The notes below the pieces were generated by a model. It was not told the origin of the DNA. It ran no database searches and saw only the letters and a program-made list of their open reading frames with translations. A stretch of DNA of 64,000 bases from assembly GCA_039707655.1 (NCBI GenBank), contig CM077673.1, positions 8,442,001-8,506,000 on the forward strand. The letters run 5' to 3'. Below, piece after piece: positions 33,604-46,368 of the stretch; position 1 is the first letter of the stretch, and each line of letters begins with the position of its first letter. The position numbers were made by a program, and so were the translations under genes. The DNA comes from Elymus sibiricus (taxonomy: Eukaryota > Streptophyta > Magnoliopsida > Poales > Poaceae).

Positions 33604-33816
33604 GGGCCCCACGTGGGACCCACAAGCCAGGGGGCGCGCCCAGGGGGGTGGGCGCGCCCTGCAGGCTTGTGGCCCACTGGTGCAGCCCCCTGATGCATAC
33701 TCAGTGCCAAAAATTCTAAAATATTCCAGAAAAAATCATACTAAACTTTCAGGGCATTCTGAGGACTTTTATTTTCAGGTCATTTTTCTATTGCACGGAT
33801 AAAATAGAAAACAGGA
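33604..33816 (-). promoter_or_regulatory. U3-like segment with GC hairpin upstream of ORF2, unit 4
   Basis: Counterpart of 7718-7930 with the hairpin intact. One base is missing nearby (CTTGGACC for CTTGGGACC, about 33336). Confidence 0.57.
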
Positions 33817-33997
33817 GAATAATAGCATTTTTACTCTATTTAATCTAAATAACGAAAAGTAAAAGTTGGGTACAGGAAGTTGTGCCTTCTAAATTCATCC
33901 ATCTCATGCTCCTCAAAAGAATCCATCAATAAGGTTGATCAAGTCTTATTGACAAGCTTTTTCGAATGACATGAGACCGGAGAACTTTCGAATAACA

Positions 33998-36751
33998 CTA
34001 AGTTACCTCAATGGGGATATGCATGTCCCCAACAATAAGTATATCATATTTCTTCTTGGCAGTAGGAAGAGGGAATTCAAAGCCTCCAATAATAATCGTT
34101 GAAACCTTTTCAATTGAGTTGATACTATGAACTTGAGGTTGTTTCTTCGGAAAGTGTACCGTATGCTCATTACCATTAACATGAAAAGTGACATTGCCCT
34201 TGTTGCAATCAATAACAGCCCCTGCAGTATTCAAAAAGGGTCTACCAAGGATAATCGACATGCTGTCGTCCTCGGGAATATCAAGAATAACAAAGTCCGT
34301 TAAGATGGTAACGTTTGCAACCACAACAGGCACATCCTCGCAAATACCGATGGGTAGAGCAGTTGATTTATCAGCCATTTGCAAAGAGATTTCAGTAGGT
34401 GTCAACTTATTCAAATCAAGTCTACGATATAAAGAGAAGGGCATAACACTAACACCAGCTCCAAGGTCACATAAAGCAGTTTTAACATAATTTCCTTTAA
34501 TAGAGCATGGTATAGTAGGTACTCCGGGATCTCCTAGTTTCTTTGGTATTCCACCCTTAAAAGTATAGTTAGCAAGCACGGTGGAAATCTCAGCTTCCGG
34601 TATCTTTCTTTTATTTGTCACAATATCTTTCATATACTTAGCATAACGAGACATTTTCAGAATATCAGTCAAGCGTATACGCAAAAAGACAGGTCTAAGC
34701 ATTTCAACAAAGCGCTCAAAATCCTCGTCATCCTTTTTCTTGGATGGTTTAGGAGGAAAGGGCATAGGTTTCTGAACCCATGGTTCTCTTTATCTACCAT
34801 GCTTCCTAGCAACAAAATCTCTTTTATCATATTTCTTATTCTTAGGTTGTGGGTTATCAAGATCAACAGCAGGTTCAATCTCCACATCATTATCATTACT
34901 AGGTTGAGCATCAACATGAACATCATCATTAATATTATCACTAGGCTCATGTTCATCACCAGATTGTGTCTCAGCATCAGAAATAGAAATATCATTTGGA
35001 TTCTCAGGTGTATCTATAACAGGTTCACTAGCAGCATGCAAAGTCCTATCGTCATTCTTTTTACTGCTCTTATTAGAACGACTAGGTGCATCAGTATTAA
35101 CTCTCTGAGAATCTTGCTCAATTCTCTAAGGATGGCCCTCAAGATACAAAGGTTCCTGAGTCATTCTACCACCTCTAGTCACAACTTTAATAGAATGATC
35201 ATTGTTCTTACTATTCATTTCATTAAGCAAATCATTTTGCGCCTTAAGTACTTGTTCTTCTTGGGTAGTTACCATGGAAGCATGTTTGCTAATAAGCTTA
35301 AGATCATTGACAGTTCTACTCAAATAATCACCCAAGCGATCAAGCATGTAAGCATTATGTTTCAATTGTCTACTAACATAAGCATTGAAATTTTCTTGCT
35401 TGACTGCAAAGTTATCGAACTCATCCAAGCATTGGCTAGCAGACTTATTATAAGGAATATCGCCTTCATCAAATCTACGGAGAGAATTTACCTCTACTAC
35501 CTGTGTCGGGTTATCAAGACCATGTATTTCTTCAATAGGTGGTAGATTCTTAACATCTTCAGCTTTAATACCTTTTTCTTTCATAGATTTCTTTGCCTCT
35601 TGCATATCTTCAGGACTGAGAAATAGAATACCTCTTTTCTTCGGAGTTGGCTTTGGAGGTGGTTCAGGAATAGTCCAATCATTATCATTGCTCAATATAT
35701 TATTCAATAGTAGTTCAGCTTGTTCAACAGTTCGTTCCCTGAAAACACAACCAGCACAACTATCTAGGTGGTCCCTAGAAGCATCGGTTAGTCCATTATA
35801 AAAGATATCAAGTATTTCATTTTTCTTGAGAGGGTGATCAGGCAAAGCATTAAGTAATTGGAGAAGCCTCCCCCAAGCTTGTGGGAGACTCTCTTCTTCA
35901 GTTTGCACAAAGTTATATATTTCCTTCAAGGCAGCTTGTTTCTTATGGGCAGGAAAATATTTTTCAGAGAAGTAATAAATCATATCCTGGGGACTACGCA
36001 CACAACCAGGAGCAAGAGAATTAAACCATATCTTAGCATCACCCTTTAATGAGAAAGGAAACAACTTAAGAATATAATAATAGCGAATTTTTTCCTCATG
36101 AGTAAATAGGGTGGCTATATCGTTCAATTTAGTAAGATGTGCCACAACAGTTTCAGATTCATAACCATAGAAAGGATCAGATTCAACCAAAGTAATTAAC
36201 TCAGGATCAACAGAGAATTCATAATCCTTATCAGTAACAAAGATAGGTGAAGTGGCAAACTTGGGATCATATTGCATTCTAGCATTCAAAGATTTTTCTT
36301 TCCACTTGCGAAGCAATTTCTTAAGATCATCTCTATCCTTACAAGCAACAAAGTCCCTAGCTACCTCTCCTTCCATGACAAAACCTTCAGGTATATCAAG
36401 CAATTCATATCTAGGAGAGCTAGGTCTAACAGGTGTATCATAATGTTCAGTTTCAATAATTTCATCAGATTCAGAAATATCATCAGTTTCAGCATTCACT
36501 CTAGCAATTTGTTCATCAAGAAATTCACCCAGTGGCACAGTATTATCAAGCAAAGTATCATCATAAGCATCATGCATAGCAGAAGTAGCATCATCAATTA
36601 CTTGTGACGTATCAGAATTACTAGCAGGTGGTGGTGTCGCAAATTTACTCATAACAGAAGGTGAATCAAGTGCATAGCTAGATGGCAGTTCCTTACATGT
36701 CCTCGTAGTTGAGGGGTAGATCTTGGTTTTAGCGTCTTTCAGATTCTTCAT
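33998..36751 (-). pseudogene. gag-protease, unit 4 (two stops, frame otherwise kept)
   Basis: Length 2754 bp, a multiple of three, and the layout is as in unit 3. Stops: TAG at 35126-35128 (shared with unit 1) and TAA at 34790-34792, where GRERE is expected (shared with unit 6). The protease segment after the second stop is open from 34765 to 33998 and carries DLGAG and ILGRPFL. The variant LLDIPEGFVMEG is otherwise seen only in unit 1. Confidence 0.86.
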
Positions 36752-36800
36752 AGTGATCAACAGATATAAATCCCAAGTGACTCAGAGAATAGAGCTATGC

Positions 36801-36818
36801 TCCCCGGCAACGGCGCCA
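36801..36818 (-). promoter_or_regulatory. Primer binding site, unit 4 (intact)
   Basis: Minus strand TGGCGCCGTTGCCGGGGA, identical to unit 1. Confidence 0.8.
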
Positions 36819-36829
36819 GAAAAAGGTCT

Positions 36830-38232
36830 TGATAACCCACAAGTATAGGGGATCGCAACAGTTCTCGAGGGTAGAGTATTCAACCCAAATTTATTGATTC
36901 GACACAAGGGGAGCCAAAGAATATTCTCGAGTATTAGCAGCTGAGTTGTCAATTCAACCACACCTGAAAGACTTAATATCTGCAGCAAAGTATTCAGTTG
37001 CAAAGTAGTATGGAAGTAACGGTAACGATGGCAAAGTGACAGTAGCAGTGTTGTAGTGATTGTAACAGTAGCAACGGAAAAGTAACTTAGCAAAGATCAA
37101 TATGGAAAAGCTCATAGGCAATGGATTAGTGATGGATAATTATGTCGGATGGCATTCATCATGCAACAGTTATTACATAGGGTGATACAGAACTAGCTCC
37201 AATTCATCAATGTAATGTAGGCATGTATTCCATATATAGTCATACGTGCTTATGGAAAAGAACTTGCATGACATCTTTTGTCCTACCCTCCCGTGGCAGC
37301 GGGGTCCTATTGGAAACTAAGGGATATTAAGGCCTCCTTTTAATAGAGAACCGGACCAAAGCATTAGCACTTAGTGAATACATGAACTCCTCAAATCACG
37401 GTAATCACCGGAAAGAATCCCAGTTATTGTCACCCTGGGGGATGCGGATCATAACTCGTAATAGGTGACTACAACTTGCAAGATAGGATCAAGAACACAC
37501 ATATATTCATGAAAACATAATAGGTTCAGATCTGAAATCATGGCACTCGGGCCCTAGTGACAAGCATTAAGCATAGCAAAGTCATAGCAACATCAATCTC
37601 AGAACATAGTGGATACTAGGGATCAAACCCTAACAAAACTAACTCGATTACATGTTAAATCTCATCCAACCCATCACCGTCCAGCAAGCCTACGATGGGA
37701 TTACTCACGAACGGCGGAGAGCATCATGAAATTGGTGATGAAGGATGGTTGGTGATGACGACGGCGTCGATTTCCCCTCTCCGGAGCCCAAATCAGGCTC
37801 TAGATCTGCCCTCCCGAGGAAGAACAGGAGGTGGCGGCGGCTCCATATCGTAAAACGCGATGAACTCTTCTCCTTTATTTTTTTCTCTCCGAATAGGAAT
37901 ATATAGAAGTGGAAACGAGGTCGGAGGAGCAACAAGGGGCCCACAAGCCACAGGGGCGCGCCCTAGGGGGGTGGGCGCGTCCCCCCTGGCTTGTGGCCAG
38001 GTGGTGGGCCCCCTGCAGTTGATTCTTTCCCCAATATTTTTATTAATTCCAAAAATATTCTCCGTAAATTTTCAGGTCAATCCGAGAACTTTTATTTCTG
38101 CACAAAAATAACACCAAGGCAATTCTGCTGAAAACAGCGTCAGTCCGGGTTAGTTCCATTCAAATCATGCAAATTAGAGTCCAAAACAAGGGCAAAAGAG
38201 TTTGGAAAAGTGGATACGTTGGAGACATATCA
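36830..38232 (-). mobile_element. Array LTR 4 (1403 bp)
   Basis: Same structure as LTR 1 and very close to it. Both carry AGGTGACTACAAC where LTRs 2, 3, 5 and 6 have AGGTGTCTACAAC, plus the CTCTAGATC and GTTCTCGAGGG variants. Confidence 0.92.
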
Positions 38233-38247
38233 ACTCCCCCAAGCTTA
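38233..38247 (-). promoter_or_regulatory. Main polypurine tract, unit 5
   Basis: TAAGCTTGGGGGAGT on the minus strand, abutting LTR 4. Confidence 0.85.
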
Positions 38248-40226
38248 AACCTTTGCTTGTCCTCAAGCAATTCAGTTTATAAACTGAAAGTGATAAAGAA
38301 AAACTTTTACAAACTCTGTTTGATCTTGCTGTTGTAAATATGTCTAACTTATGTTCAGATTTTCAGCAAAGATTATAGACTAACCACATTCACAATAACA
38401 TTTAGGTCTCACATTTACCCATATCAATAACATAATCAACTAGCGAGCAATAATAATCAGTCTCGGGTGACAACAATTTTATCAAAACAATCACGATACA
38501 ATATGACATAATGGTATCTCGCTAGCCCTTTCTGAGACCGCAAAACATAAATGCAGAGCACCTCTGGAGAACAAGGACTGACTAGACATTGTAATTCATG
38601 GTAAAAGAGATCCAGTCATACTCACACTCAATATCAATTAATAGCAATGCAAACAAATGACGGTGGTGCTCTCTAACTGGTGCCTTTATGAGAGGGTGAT
38701 GACTCAACAGTAAAGTAAAATAGATAGGCCATTCGCAGAGGGAAGCATTGATTTGCAGAGGTGCCAGAGCTCGAGCTTTTAAAACAGGGATGAATAATAA
38801 TTTTGAGAGGTATGCTTTCATTGCCAACATAACAACTAAGAGATCTTGATATCTTCCATGCTACATAAATTATAGGCGGTTCCCAAACAGAATAGTAAAA
38901 AATTTACTCCCCCTCCACCAATCAATCACACTCCATGGCGGGCCGAATCCACGGGTACCGTCCATACAAACACAATCCTGGGGGAGTTTTGTTTATTATA
39001 TTTTGATTTGAATTTTGAGCATGGAACTGGGCATCCCGAATACCAGCCACTTTCTCGTGAATGATAGTGAATCAACACGTATCGTGAGAATAACCCACCT
39101 AGCATGGAAGATACTGACGGTCCCCAGTCACTACATGAGCAATTTGGGCATACAAAACGGAATATTTATTTGAAGGTTTGGAGGGTGGCACATGCAAATT
39201 TACTTGGAACGGCAGGTAAATACCGCATATAGGTATGTATGGTGGACTCATATGGAACAACTTTGGGTTTATGGAGATGGATGCACAAGCAGTATTCACG
39301 CTTAGTACAAGTGAAGGCTAGCAAAAGACTGGGAAGCGACCAACTAGAGAGCGACAACAGTCATCAACATGCTTTAAGATTAACCAATATTGAATGCAAG
39401 CATGAGTAGGATATAAATCACCATGAACATAAACATCATGGAGGCTATGTTGGTTTTGTTTCAACTACATGTGTGAACATGTGCCAAGTCAAGCCACTCG
39501 AGTCATTCAGAGGAGGATACCATTCTATCATACTACATCACAACCATTTTAATATGCATGTTGGCACTCAAGACAAACCATTATCCACTCTTAGTTAATT
39601 AAGCATGGCATAAGTAACTATAATCTCTAATTGTCATTGCAAACATGCTTCATCTATAACGGGCTGAATTAAGAACGATGAGCTAATCATATTTACAAAA
39701 ACAAAATAGGTCGAGTTCATACCAGCTTTTCTCCATCTCAGTCATTTCATCATATATCGTCATTATTGCCTTTCACTTGCACGACCGAACGATGTGAATA
39801 ATAATAAGAGTGCACGTGCATTGGACTAAGCTGGAATCTGCAAATAATAACTCAAAGGAGAAGACAAGGTAATATGGGCTCTATGTAAACTAAACAATAA
39901 TGCATATGAGAGCCACTCAACATTTTCATCGCGGTCTTCTCCTTACGACCCAAAGAAGAAAAGAAAACTATTTACACGGGAAAGCTCCCAACAAACAAAA
40001 GAACAACGAGAAATCTTTTTGGGTTTTCTTTTAAGACGGCACTAAACAAACTAGAAGATAAAGCTAGAACTAATTTTTTTGGATTTTTTTTCAAGATTCA
40101 TTAAACACAAATAAGAAGAAAGCAAAAGAAGGAATAAACTACCATGGATGGTACAATGAAAAAGTATGAACACCGACAACTGGAATGAGTGTGTGAACAT
40201 GAATGTAATGTCGGTGAGAAATACGA
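38248..40226 (-). other. 2-kb non-coding 3' tail, unit 5
   Basis: Near copy of 12361-14339; no gene seen. AACATCATGGAGGC near 39432 is shared with unit 2 only. Confidence 0.72.
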
Positions 40227-40241
40227 ACTCCCCCAAGCTTA
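40227..40241 (-). promoter_or_regulatory. Second polypurine tract, unit 5
   Basis: TAAGCTTGGGGGAGT, 1994 bp from the main tract of the same unit. Confidence 0.6.
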
Positions 40242-40273
40242 GGCTTTTGGCCTAAGTTGGTGTAGGGCCACGG

Positions 40274-41330
40274 CTAGAAATAACCCTCTCCTGGATACTC
40301 TGGAGGATACTGAGGGTCCCACTGATTAGCGACCTCCTGTGGCTCCCACTGGAAAACCGGAGCTTGGTATGGATCAAGGGCTGGTGCCGGCTCAGGTGCT
40401 GGGGGTTGTGACAAACCCCAATATCGGTAGATGTCATCGGGCATAATAGTGTACCTGCCTGAATGGATATCGAACACAGAAGGAGCAGGCAGGGTAATAA
40501 TCTCACAGGTACCTTGACTAAATACTAAATTGTAAAGCAGCCTTTTATCATTATCTTTCTTAATAAAATCATGTGCTACCATACTATTATAAATATCTTG
40601 TAGGAAGCAGCATTTCATCTTCCTCGACAAGCCTAATAGGTATCTCAAAGTGTTTAGCTAAACGAGACGCATAGACACCTCCAAATATAGGGCCCTTCGA
40701 ACGGTTTGTGTTCAACCGTTGGGCCACTATAGCGCCCAGACTAAAAGTTCTATTAGCAAGTAAAGCGTGGCATAAAATAGCGAGGTCGGGGGCACTAAGG
40801 CTTCCACTCTCACCGCGACCAACTAAACATCTCCCCGCAAATAATGAATAATAGCGTAAAACAGGAAAATGCACACTAGCCGCTCTTGCTTTTGACACCC
40901 CTCTCTCTTCCCCAACAGTGATTGCGGCAATAAAATCCTCCATGTCTCTAGGACGTGGTTCACTGATGCTGCCCTCATGAGGTATTTTGCAAACATGGCA
41001 AAAATCGTAAAGTGACATTTCCTTAGGCACATCATGTAAATGAAATTCTACCATGGGAGGATTCTTCTTAGGATAAAAATGAAAATTTTGCACGAAAGTA
41101 TTAGTAAGTAGGAGATACTGTTCACACTTATCGTTGAGGAAGTCGGTGATGCCTGCATTTTCTGCTAGAAGATAAAAATCTTCATAAATTCCGGCCGCCC
41201 TGAGGAATGCTTCACTTGGCCATTCACATGGACGAACCTCCACGGTACGAGGGGTATTGTATTTAGGCCTCTCACTTTCTTTTTCTTTAAAACCCCTGCT
41301 CGAAGAGCCCCTTAACAATCTCCTCATCAT
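40274..41330 (-). pseudogene. ATHILA ORF-1-like ORF2, unit 5 (second frame shortened)
   Basis: Frame one 41330-40587 is complete (247 residues). Frame two ends at the TAG at 40274-40276 shared with unit 4. It carries PRTVEV as in units 1-3, not PRTAEV as in units 4 and 6. The N-terminal part therefore groups differently from the C-terminal part, a sign of recombination within the gene. Confidence 0.75.
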
Positions 41331-41724
41331 CTCTTTTGCTGAAAATTAATTCTGAAATTTTTAGTGACTCTAAATAAAAGTGAACAAAACTCAATAAAAC
41401 TCATAGCAACTACTCCCACAAGTGCCTAGAAGCAATATCATGCATCAAAGCTACTTGGGACCATATAAATTCGACATGCAAGCTCAAGAACAAGGTCACC
41501 ACAGCAGCAAAAAATTGCAATATATATAAAGCACTAGAACAAAAACTAATTGGACCATTGGAGGAGTCACATACCGATGAGCAATCACCTAAAACAGTTT
41601 TGCAAATGGAGCTTTGAGCAAGGAGATCGAAAATGGCAGCAAAATGAGCTAGAACGCGGGTTTGAACAATGGTGGAATTTTTTCTAGAGGAAGACGAAGT
41701 GGATGGGTGCTGGAATAAGTGAGG

Positions 41725-41937
41725 GGGCCCCACGTGGGACCCACAAGCCAGGGGGCGCGCCCAGGGGGGTGGGCGCGCCCTGCAGGCTTGTGGCCCACTG
41801 GTGCAGCCCCCTGATGCATACTCAGTGCCAAAAATTCTAAAATATTCCAGAAAAAATCATACTAACCTTTCAGTGCATTCTGAGGACTTTTATTTTCAGA
41901 TCATTTTTCTATTGCACGGATAAAACAGAAAACAGGA
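41725..41937 (-). promoter_or_regulatory. U3-like segment with GC hairpin upstream of ORF2, unit 5
   Basis: Counterpart of 7718-7930. GAACGCGGG nearby and TTTCAGTGCATTCTG then TTTCAGATCATT match unit 2. Confidence 0.57.
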
Positions 41938-42118
41938 GAATAATAGCATTTTTACTCTATTTAATCTAAATAACGAAAAGTAAAAGTTGGGTACAGGAAG
42001 TTGTGCCTTCTAAATTCATCCATCTCATGCTCCTCAAAAGAATCCATCAATAAGGTTGATCAAGTCTTATTGACAAGCTTTTTCGAATGACATGAGACCG
42101 GAGAACTTTCGAATAACA

Positions 42119-44872
42119 CTAAGTTACCTCAATGGGGATATGCATGTCCCCAACAATAAGTATATCATATTTCTTCTTGGCAGTAGGAAGAGGGAATTCA
42201 AAGCCTCCAATAATAATCGTTGAAACCTGTTCAATTGAGTTGATACTATGAACTTGAGGTTGTTTCTTCGGAAAGTGTACCGTATGCTCATTACCATTAA
42301 CATGAAAAGTGACATTGCCCTTGTTGCAATCAATAACAGCCCCTGCAGTATTCAAAAAAGGTCTACCAAGGATAATCGACATGCTGTCGTCCTCGGGAAT
42401 ATCAAGAATAACAAAGTCCGTTAAGATGGTAACGTTTGCAACCACAAAAGGCACATCCTCGCAAATACCGATGGGTAGAGCAGTTGATTTATCAGCCATT
42501 TGCAAAGAGATTTCAGTAGGTGTCAACTTATTCAAATCAAGTCTACGATATAAAGAGAAGGGCATAACACTAACACCAGCTCCAAGGTCACATAAAGCAG
42601 TTTTAACATAATTTCCTTTAATAGAGCATGGTATAGTAGGTACTCCGGGATCTCCTAGTTTCTTTGGTATTCCACCCTTAAAAGTATAGTTAGAAAGCAT
42701 GGTGGAAATCTCAGCTTCCGGTATCTTTCTTTTATTTGTCACAATATCTTTCATATACTTAGCATAACGAGACATTTTCAGAATATCAGTCAAGCGTATA
42801 CGCAAAAAGACAGGTCTAAGCATTTTAACAAAGCGCTCAAAATCCTCGTCATCCTTTTTCTTGGATGGTTTAGGAGGAAAAGGCATAGGTTTCTGAACCC
42901 ATGGTTCTCTTTCTCTACCATGCTTCCTAGCAACAAAATCTCTTTTATCATATTTCTTATTCTTAGGTTGTGGGTTATCAAGATCAACAGCAGGTTCAAT
43001 CTCCACATAATTATCATTACTAGGTTGAGCATCAACATGAACATCATCATTAATATTATCACTAGGCTCATGTTCATCACCAAATTGTGTCTCAGCATCA
43101 GAAATAGAAATATCATTTGGATTCTCAGGTGTATCTATAACAGGTTCACTAGCAGCATGCAAAGTCCTATCGTCATTCTTTTTACTGCTCTTATTAGAAC
43201 GACTAGGTGCATCAGTATTAACTCTCTGAGAATCTTGCTCAATTCTCTTAGGATGGCCCTCAGGATACAAAGGTTCCTAAGTCATTCTACCACCTCTAGT
43301 CACAACTTTAACAGAATGATCATTGTTCTTACTATTCATTTCATTAAGCAAATCATTTTGCGCCTTAAGTACTTGTTCTTCTTGGGTAGTTACCATGGAA
43401 GCATGTTTGCTAATAAGCTTAAGATCATTGACAGTTCTACTCAAATAATCACCCAAGCGATCAAGCATGTAAGCATTATGTTTCAATTGTCTACTAACAT
43501 AAGCATTGAAATTTTCTTGCTTGACTACAAAGTTATCGAACTCATCCAAGCATTGGCTACGAGACTTATTATAAGGAATATCGCCTTCATCAAATCTACG
43601 GAGAGAATTTACCTCTACTACCTGTGTCGGGTTATCAAGACCATGTATTTCTTCAATAGGTGGTAGATTCTTAACATCTCCAGCTTTAATACCTTTTTCT
43701 TTCATAGATTTCTTTGCCTCTTGCATATCTTCAGGACTGAGAAATAGAATACCTCTTTTCTTCGGAGTTGGCTTTGGAGGTGGTTCAGGAATAGTCCAAT
43801 CATTATCATTGCTCAATATATTATTCAATAGTAGTTCAGCTTGTTCAACAGTTCGTTCCCTGAAAACACAACCAGCACAACTATCTAGGTGGTCGCTAGA
43901 AGCATCGGTTAGTCCATTATAAAAGATATCAAGTATTTCATTTTTCTTGAGAGGGTGATCAGGCAAAGCATTAAGTAATTGGAGAAGCCTCCCCCAAGCT
44001 TGTGGGAGACTCTCTTCTTCAGTTTGCACAAAGTTATATAATTCCTTCAAGGCAGCTTGTTTCTTATGGGCAGGAAAATATTTTTCAGAGAAGTAATAAA
44101 TCATATCCTGGGGACTATGCACACAACCATGAGCAAGAGAATTAAACCATATCTTAGCATCACCCTTTAATGAGAAAGGAAACAACTTAAGAATATAATA
44201 ATAGCGAATTTTTTCCTCATGAGTAAATAGGGTGGCTATATCGTTCAATTTAGTAAGATGTGCCACAACAGTTTCAGATTCATAACCATAGAAAGGATCA
44301 GATTCAACCAAAGTAATTAACTCAGGATCAACAAAGAATTCATAATCCTTATCAGTAACAAAGATAGGTGAAGTGGCAAACTTGGGATCATATTGCATTC
44401 TAGCATTCAAAGATTTTTCTTTCCACTTGCGAAGCAATTTCTTAAGATCATCTCTATCCTTACAAGCAACAAAGTCCCTAGCTACCTCTCCTTCCATGAC
44501 ATAACCTTCAGGTATATCAAGCAATTCATATCTAGGAGAGCTAGGTCTAACAGGTGTATCATAATGTTCAGTTTCAATAATTTCATCAGATTCAGAAATA
44601 TCATCAGTTTCAGCATTCACTCTAGCAATTTGTTCATCAAGAAATTCACCCAGTGGCACAGTATTATCAAGCAAAGTATCATCATAAGCATCATGCATAG
44701 CAGAAGTAGCATCATCAATTACTTGTGACGTATCAGAATTACTAGCAGGTGGTGGTGTCGCAAATTTACTCATAACAGAAGGTGAATCAAGTGCATAGCT
44801 AGATGGCAGTTCCTTACATGTCCTCGTAGTTGAGGGGTAGATCTTGGTTTTAGCGTCTTTCAGATTCTTCAT
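42119..44872 (-). pseudogene. gag-protease, unit 5 (single stop)
   Basis: The least damaged frame: 2754 bp, no frameshift, one stop. That stop is TAG at 43277-43279, where all other units have CAG (M-T-Q-E). It lies between the gag domain and the linker. Upstream 531 residues and downstream 383 residues are open. Replacements shared with unit 6 only are SRSQCLDEF, FVVKQENF, ASSDHLDS, FVKMLRPVF and DVPFVVANV. The stop is a C-to-T type change in a CHG context. Confidence 0.87.
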
Positions 44873-44921
44873 AGTGATCAACAGATATAAATCCCAAGTG
44901 ACTCAGAGAATAGAGCTATGC

Positions 44922-44939
44922 TCCCCGGCAACGGCGCCA
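44922..44939 (-). promoter_or_regulatory. Primer binding site, unit 5 (intact)
   Basis: Minus strand TGGCGCCGTTGCCGGGGA, identical to units 1 and 4. Confidence 0.8.
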
Positions 44940-44950
44940 GAAAAAGGTCT

Positions 44951-46353
44951 TGATAACCCACAAGTATAGGGGATCGCAACAGTTCTCGAGGGTAGAGTAT
45001 TCAACCCAAATTTATTGATTCGACACAAGGGGAGCCAAAGAATATTCTCGAGTATTAGCAGCTGAGTTGTCAATTCAACCACACCTGAAAGACTTAATAT
45101 CTGCAGCAAAGTATTCAGTTGCAAAGTAGTATGGAAGTAACGGTAACGATGGCAAAGTGACAGTAGCAGTGTTGTAGTGATTGTAACAGTAGCAACGGAA
45201 AAGTAACTTAGCAAAGATCAATATGGAAAAGCTCATAGGCAATGGATTAGTGATGGATAATTATGTCGGATGGCATTCATCATGCAACAGTTAATACATA
45301 GGGTGATACAGAACTAGCTCCAATTCATCAATGTAATGTAGGCATGTATTCCATATATAGTCATACGTGCTTATGGAAAAGAACTTGCATGACATCTTTT
45401 GTCCTACCCTCCCGTGGCAGCGGGGTCCTATTGGAAACTAAGGGATATTAAGGCCTCCTTTTAATAGAGAACCGGACCAAAGCATTAGCACTTAGTGAAT
45501 ACATGAACTCCTCAAATCACGGTAATCACCGGAAAGAATCCCAGTTATTGTCACCCTGGGGGATGCGGATCATAACTCGTAATAGGTGTCTACAACTTGC
45601 AAGATAGGATCAAGAACACACATATATTCATGAAAACATAATAGGTTCAGATCTGAAATCATGGCACTCGGGCCCTAGTGACAAGCATTAAGCATAGCAA
45701 AGTCATAGCAACATCAATCTCAGAACATAGTGGATACTAGGGATCAAACCCTAACAAAACTAACTCGATTACATGGTAAATCTCATCCAACCCATCACCG
45801 TCCAGCAAGCCTACGATGGGATTACTCACGAACGGCGGAGAGCATCATGAAATTGGTGATGAAGGATGGTTGGTGATGACGACGGCGTTGATTTCCCCTC
45901 TCCGGAGCCCAAATCAGGCTCTAGATCTGCCCTCCCGAGGAAGAACAGGAGGTGGCGGCGGCTCCATATCGTAAAACGCGATGAACTCTTCTCCTTTATT
46001 TTTTTCTCTCCGAATAGGAATATATAGAAGTGGAAACGAAATCGGAGGAGCAACAAGGGGCCCACAAGCCACAGGGGCGCGCCCTAGGGGGGTGGGCGCG
46101 TCCCCCCTGGCTTGTGGCCAGGTGGTGGGCCCCCTGCAGTTGATTCTTTCCCCAATATTTTTATTAATTCCAAAAATATTCTCCGTAAATTTTCAGGTCA
46201 ATCCGAGAACTTTTATTTCTGCACAAAAATAACACCAAGGCAATTCTGCTGAAAACAGCGTCAGTCCGGGTTAGTTCCATTCAAATCATGCAAATTAGAG
46301 TCCAAAACAAGGGCAAAAGAGTTTGGAAAAGTGGATACGTTGGAGACATATCA
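44951..46353 (-). mobile_element. Array LTR 5 (1403 bp)
   Basis: Same structure as LTR 1 and in its variant group (CTCTAGATC, GTTCTCGAGGG), but with AGGTGTCTACAAC as in the other group. Private changes include GACGGCGTTGATTTCC and GAAACGAAATCGG. Confidence 0.92.
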
Positions 46354-46368
46354 ACTCCCCCAAGCTTA
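46354..46368 (-). promoter_or_regulatory. Main polypurine tract, unit 6
   Basis: TAAGCTTGGGGGAGT on the minus strand, abutting LTR 5. Confidence 0.85.
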